In this document: in pieces, positions 58,738 through 64,000 of the stretch | Layout of the letters: each line of letters starts with the position of its first letter | Numbering within the stretch: the first letter of the stretch is position 1 | DNA from: Adiantum capillus-veneris | Lineage: Eukaryota; Streptophyta; Polypodiopsida; Polypodiales; Pteridaceae | Assembly (NCBI GenBank): GCA_014529385.2 | Contig: CM043947.1 | Location: forward strand, 104,557,811-104,621,810 | Length of the DNA stretch: 64,000 nucleotides | Direction of reading: 5' to 3' | Notes under the pieces: model-generated | Told to the model about the DNA's origin: nothing | Database searches by the model: none | What the model saw: only the letters and a program-made list of their open reading frames with translations | Made by a program: the position numbers and the translations under genes

Positions 58738-60275
58738 AATTTAATGGTCTAGTATCTTGTGTGTAGTGGAAAATAACATAGACATAGTGAGCATTTCATT
58801 AAGAATAGATTCCTAATGAGCATAGCAAGAGTACTTGGATAGAGAGAGTAAAAAAATTATAATACCTAGCTAGATAGGAATGAACAATACTTCAAAAAAA
58901 GAGATAAATTATGCTATTGACAACAATTGAGGACCGGATTTTCATGGAGCCGGTCCCCCCTCCCAAAGGCTTTGTATTATACGTTCCCCCCAGTAAGGGA
59001 GACATTTTACAATACAATACTTTGTGTTCCTTCAATAACTTGCTGGTGCAATGAAGATAGAAGCTTCAAGCACCAAGCTTACGCTTGAAAACACAGCATC
59101 AATTCCCTCACGGTCTTAGACCCAAGACCTCAAACACCTTTGAAGATGGTGAGAGCTAGCGGGGTATGAGAATAGTTCGAGAGGAACAAGGAGTATTCTT
59201 ACAAGAAAGAAGTATGTCTCCTCACATAATCACTCTTAATAGCTTAGAATAGCTTAGTAATTAGTATGGTAGAGGAGATGAGCATGCATTGGAGCTTGGC
59301 TCTTGGTTTGATTTGCATCACAAAGCCAAGAGTTGTTAGTGTAGGACTCCCTTCTCACAAGATTGGAGTAGATGATGAGCTTTCCATTAAAGCTTGAGAA
59401 GGAGATAGTCTTCTTTACTTGACACATGAGCTTTTGTGAGTGTGTGTGTGTGTGATAATTCCTTGCAAAAATCAGTCCCCCTCTCTCTCTTGCTCGACCC
59501 CTCTTCTATTTGATCATGCTAGCATCCTATTGGTCCCTGCAAAACTTAGCCAATTATAATTAAGTCGCATAAGCGATAGCCTTGTGACACGTGTCCCCCT
59601 TTCCCCTCTTGTGAGAGATTTAGGTATTTGAATAATGCAATTAAACTCTCGTTGGGAATCAGGCAAGCCATTGGGCTTATGAATGCTCATTGGACCCCTT
59701 GGGAGACTGTCCAATAGTCTTCTAGAGAGATTGATTTCTATTGGTTCTTTTATCAAGTGTTTCTAAATGAATCAATCTAAATTCACTCTACCCTAATTCT
59801 CATTGGTCCACCTCTATGGCCATCCAATAGGATTTAAATGCACCTTGGGGATAACTGGGGTAGGAAGCTGACATGTGTCCACTATGCCCTTTGTGTAAAG
59901 GGAGCTTGGAAGAGTGTCTGTGTGTTTCTCTCTCATCCCCTAAAAATTGGGCTTGCACCCTCCTTCCTAGGGATGTGGGAAGCCTTTTTAGTCTTCCCCA
60001 TGACCATCCAATTCCCCCACATTTTGGCCATTGGACATTACCTTTGGATTTTTGGAACCTTAGCATTTTGGAAGGTTTAATGGGCTGAACCTTAGGGTCT
60101 TTGAGGCCCATTGATGCACATTGCTACTTTGCAGATGGCCCCCCTCTGGATCCCTGTAGTAAGAGCGTCATGCTAGACTAATCAATATTCTATCTTTTTC
60201 TCCCCAGGTACTTTCCCATATTAAATGATTAGTTTAACATGAGAAAATCATTTAAGAGAACTAGATATTAGTTAT
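58738..60275 (-). mobile_element. Chromovirus 5' LTR
   Basis: It runs on the minus strand from about 60275 (TAACTAATATCTAG) to TTCTACA beside the primer site, about 1.5 kb. The outer 0.9 kb is repeated inverted at 52572-53521; the inner 0.64 kb (58738-59378) has no second copy in the window. Confidence 0.75.
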
Positions 60276-60279
60276 TATG

Positions 60280-60609
<330 letters not shown>

Positions 60610-61200
60610 TTGCAACCAATGCATCAACATATTCAACAACTTCAAGGTCTTCAAAAATCTTCAACGCTACCATGTGTGCACTATTTGAATCCTAAATTGG
60701 GCAAATGGGTAGCTTCTTTGAAGGCCACATGAGGAGCATTCTCGCATCAAACACATTGGTGCAAAGAAACTTAAACTACTAGCATTTGAGCATAATTTAA
60801 CTAATTCCCAAATCTTTGTAAGTTCAACGAATTTTTTTATATGAGCATTGCATTTCACAAGTGCACGATAAATGTCACATTAGCTACTACAATCTTTCCT
60901 ATGCACACCATAAGAAACTTGCCGTTCATGATTGAAGGTATCCCTCAAGATTGACATTTGAACATGCGTGATGCAAGAGCAACAGTTGTATTGATGTCGA
61001 AGCTTGCGTACAAAATACGGCTGCAACTTTTCAAATGTTCTCTAGTGAATTTGTACATCTGGGTGACTCTGTTTGAAGGCAAGAAATAATTCTACGCTCA
61101 TTAATTAATCATAATCAATACATTTATTTGAAAAATCCAAACTTATTATCAACATGCAAAACTAAGATCAATCTAGAGAGATTTAGTAGGAGGCTAGCAA
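60610..61200. other. No gene recognised
   Basis: AT-rich flank of the second Gypsy element with no convincing frame. Confidence 0.4.
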
Positions 61201-62263
61201 GTGACACTTTTTTGTTTGGTGTAAGGAGAAAACTAGCATAGTAGCAAGAAATATAAGGCTAGTGTCTACCAAGACTAGCACCATCGTGTTAGATGGTAGC
61301 TACCACATTGATAGTGAAGCTTCCTTTTAGATAGGTAGCGATCACTATCTACCAATACTAGTATTGGAAGACTGATGCCTTCTAGAGTACTAGCAGTAGC
61401 TACCAGTACTACCATGGTAGAATGGTAGCTACCATTATACCACTATAATATGGGTAGCTACCACCCTTAGAGTGTTAGATACCTTTCCCAGGACTAGCAT
61501 GGTAGCTAAAACTATGAGACTAATAGCTACCACGTTGATAGTGGTAGCTACCAATCCACCTGGTCTACCATGACAAATTGGTAGCTACAAATACAGTACT
61601 GGTGGATACCTTTATAGGGAATAACATGGCAGCTAAGAGGTTGACAACAATAGATACTAATCCATTAGGGCCACCATGGAAGACTGGTAGCTACCAATAT
61701 TATATGGGTAGCTACCAAGACTAGTACTAGAAGATTTTTGCTTATTGAACACTATTGGTAGGTACCAAGCTCACAATTTATGCTACCAATGTACATGTAC
61801 TACCATGGGAAACTTATAGCTACCATTATAAAAATATTATAATGCTAAACATCAGAATCATAGTGGTAGCTACCTCTCCCAGGACTACCATGGTAGCTAG
61901 CACTATGAGACTCGTAACTAGTAGGTTGATAATGGTTGCTACCAATCTACCAAGAACACTATGGAAAATTACTAACAATCACTATCAAACTAGTGGCTAG
62001 CTTTACCAAGGATGTCATGGAAGCTACCATTGTCTGACAATGCTTATTATAAGGATCATAATCGTAGCTCCTAGTCTTGGTACCAATCCTTAAGAGAGGG
62101 AGAATGTAGAGCTAGCTACCTATGTGACATTGGTAGTTACCAAGCCTCAAGCAGTGTGCAACAACCAACAAACTAATATTTATCTACTAGAGTCAATCGA
62201 AGGATAATCAAAGAGGTTCCATAGCAGTGTAAATAAACTTTTTGTTGCTCAAGAAGTCAAAAC
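61200..62263. repeat. Degenerate GGTAGCTACC palindromic array
   Basis: The decamer GGTAGCTACC and close variants (GGTAGCTACA, TGGTAGCTACCA) occur again and again with spacers such as ATACTAG, ACCATGGTAG and CTATGAGAC. The last 285 bases recur at 45930-46213. No frame is supported. Confidence 0.85.
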
Positions 62264-62469
62264 AAACCCATGTTTGCTCAAGAAGATGCACTGAGTGTTT
62301 CTTGAACACTTTTTGTGCAATACACTTTTGACACACACCCTTTTTGTTGGGTGATATGCGTGTATTGTTAGTCCAAAAGGTCACCACTATGGCCTTCACT
62401 TACTCTATGATTACATGGTGTGTATATGGTTGTCGCTAGCATGGAAATTGTGTATGACTATGTTTCCAT

Positions 62470-62880
<411 letters not shown>

Positions 62881-63069
62881 TGAGAGGGAAATAAAGGGAA
62901 ATGGTCATTTGGAAGAGAAGGGGGTCTAGAAGGGTCTCTTTATTTGGCATTTTAAGAGAGTCAAACCTCTCCTATTAAAAAATAAATCAAAGGACAGCTT
63001 TTGAATTCAAACAAAAAAAACGGCTAGTTTGTTTGAATTCAAATTTTCCCCCCAAAATGAATTTAAAGG

Positions 63070-64000
63070 CTAGCAGCTAAACTGAAGAATTTATGCTTCA
63101 AGGTGAAATCATTGCTCAAAAAGTTTGAAGCATGGAGTTTGCAACATATTGAGAGGTCTCAAAATGAAGAATCTCATGATGCTTCCCAAGAAATGATCTC
63201 TTGTGTGTTTGGCTGAAGGTAAATGCCCCTTTATATCATGGGAGGGAAGTGTTATCAAAGGAGATGGAGTTTTTGTTTATAGGTGTCCTACCTCAAGGTT
63301 TACCATCCTCCAAAAAATATGCGTTTATAAGAAAAGCCATGAAATACAAAATGCTTGATGATGTGCTTTACACAAAAGGAAGTGATTTGGTCTTGCGCCG
63401 TGTGCTTTGGAAAGAGAAAATTACAAGATTTTGGAAGAAAATCATGAAGGATCTTCTGGAGGCCATTTTTCCATGAAGATCATGTTGCATAAAATTTTGC
63501 AAGAAGTCTATGTATGGCCAAGCATTCAACAAAATATTGACCATTGGTGCAAGTCATGTTTGCCTTGCCAGAAGATGGGCAAGAGAATTTTGAAGCCTGA
63601 GTTGTGGAAGATAATTCTAGCTTTTGATGTGTTTGAAAAATGGGTTCTTGATGGTATTGGACCCTTACCTATGACTAGCAAAAGAAATGCTTACATTTGA
63701 CAACAGTGGATTATTTGTCACGATTGGCAGAAGCCAAGACTGTCAAATAGATTATCAGTAAAGAATGGGGAAGTTTGTTTATGAGCATATATGCTACAAA
63801 TTTGGTGTTCCCCTAGAGCTACTTTCCGGTAGAGGACCAAGATTCAGAGGAGATTTGTTTAATTTCTTATGCAAAAGGCTCAATATACATCTTAGATACA
63901 GTTCTCCTTATTATACACAATGCAATGGTCTCAATGAGAGATTCAATGGAGAGTTGGTAAAGATCTTAACAAAGATGACCCAGACACATGAGAAGACTTG
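63070..64000 (+). pseudogene. Second, decayed Tat-like RNase H/integrase copy
   Basis: It is homologous to 8566-9482. AARH-type end (AAACTGAAGAATTTATGCTTC region), then LYHGREVLSKEMEFLFIGVL, QGLPSSKKYAFIRKAMKYKM, HEGSSGGHFSMKIMLHKILQ, CKSCLPCQKMGKRILKPELW and AFDVFEKWVLDGIGPLP. The zinc-region Cys preceding GGHF (Cys in the first copy) is Ser here. Frame shifts occur near 63410 and 63700. The copy runs off the window end, so its pol C-terminus and LTR are not visible. Confidence 0.85.

Noticed and set aside
61200-62150. Regular-looking repeats that could suggest a CRISPR-like array, here and at 44160-44590
   Set aside because: Repeats are short, degenerate, palindromic and irregularly spaced, with no unique spacers or cas genes, in a eukaryotic context.

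Overview
This window looks like intergenic, transposon-packed DNA from a large land-plant genome. The evidence is plant-type Ty3/Gypsy elements (one with a second, archaeal-type RNase H), a chromovirus, Ty1/Copia pieces, a CACTA-type Tnp2 transposase with a canonical plant intron, LINE pieces, a primer site complementary to initiator Met-tRNA, and very long CT/GA and CA/GT microsatellites. A non-seed plant such as a fern would fit, but that is an inference from the mixture of elements and is not proven by the sequence. Almost every transposon reading frame is broken.

Layout. 1-0.6 kb: antisense LINE reverse transcriptase. 0.6-2.1 kb: intact copy of a dispersed repeat. A second copy (3.11-3.27 and 11.38-12.7 kb) is split by a nearly complete Tat-like Gypsy element (LTRs 3267-4519 and 10141-11375). 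12.7-20.9 kb: decayed repeats, a Gypsy pol relic, microsatellites and a probable tRNA-derived SINE. 21.1-23.1 kb: 3' end of a Copia element, with an inverted copy at 46.2-47.9 kb. 24.3-28.6 kb: CACTA-like transposase on the minus strand, cut by an LTR (28640-29126, followed by a Met-tRNA primer site).

29.4-40.6 kb: minus-strand pieces of a second Gypsy lineage in permuted order (integrase, then LTR-like DNA, then gag-protease-RT-RNase H). Between the pieces lies a plus-strand region with a Gag-like reading frame and a long acidic/coiled-coil protein I do not recognise. 40.6-41.9 kb: CT microsatellites interleaved with a short palindromic ATACCGGTAT-type repeat. 42.0-45.6 kb, minus strand: the most gene-like locus here, a five-exon model of 559 codons with consistent splice phases and a RING-like zinc cluster, followed by a broken FCP1/NIF phosphatase-like gene.

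48.0-48.5 kb: LINE 3' end whose tail runs into microsatellites. 48.5-50.1 kb: massive microsatellites. 49.4-60.6 kb: a Gypsy element (primer site 50228, Gag to about 52.2 kb, LTR end at 60609) whose middle is occupied by a minus-strand chromovirus. The chromovirus's flanking LTR sequences are inverted relative to one another. 61.2-62.3 kb: degenerate array of GGTAGCTACC palindromes. 62.5-62.9 kb: GA microsatellite. 63.07 kb to the end: a second, decayed copy of the Tat-like integrase region. There is no operon logic. The story is nested insertion, decay and local duplication around one possible host or captured gene pair.
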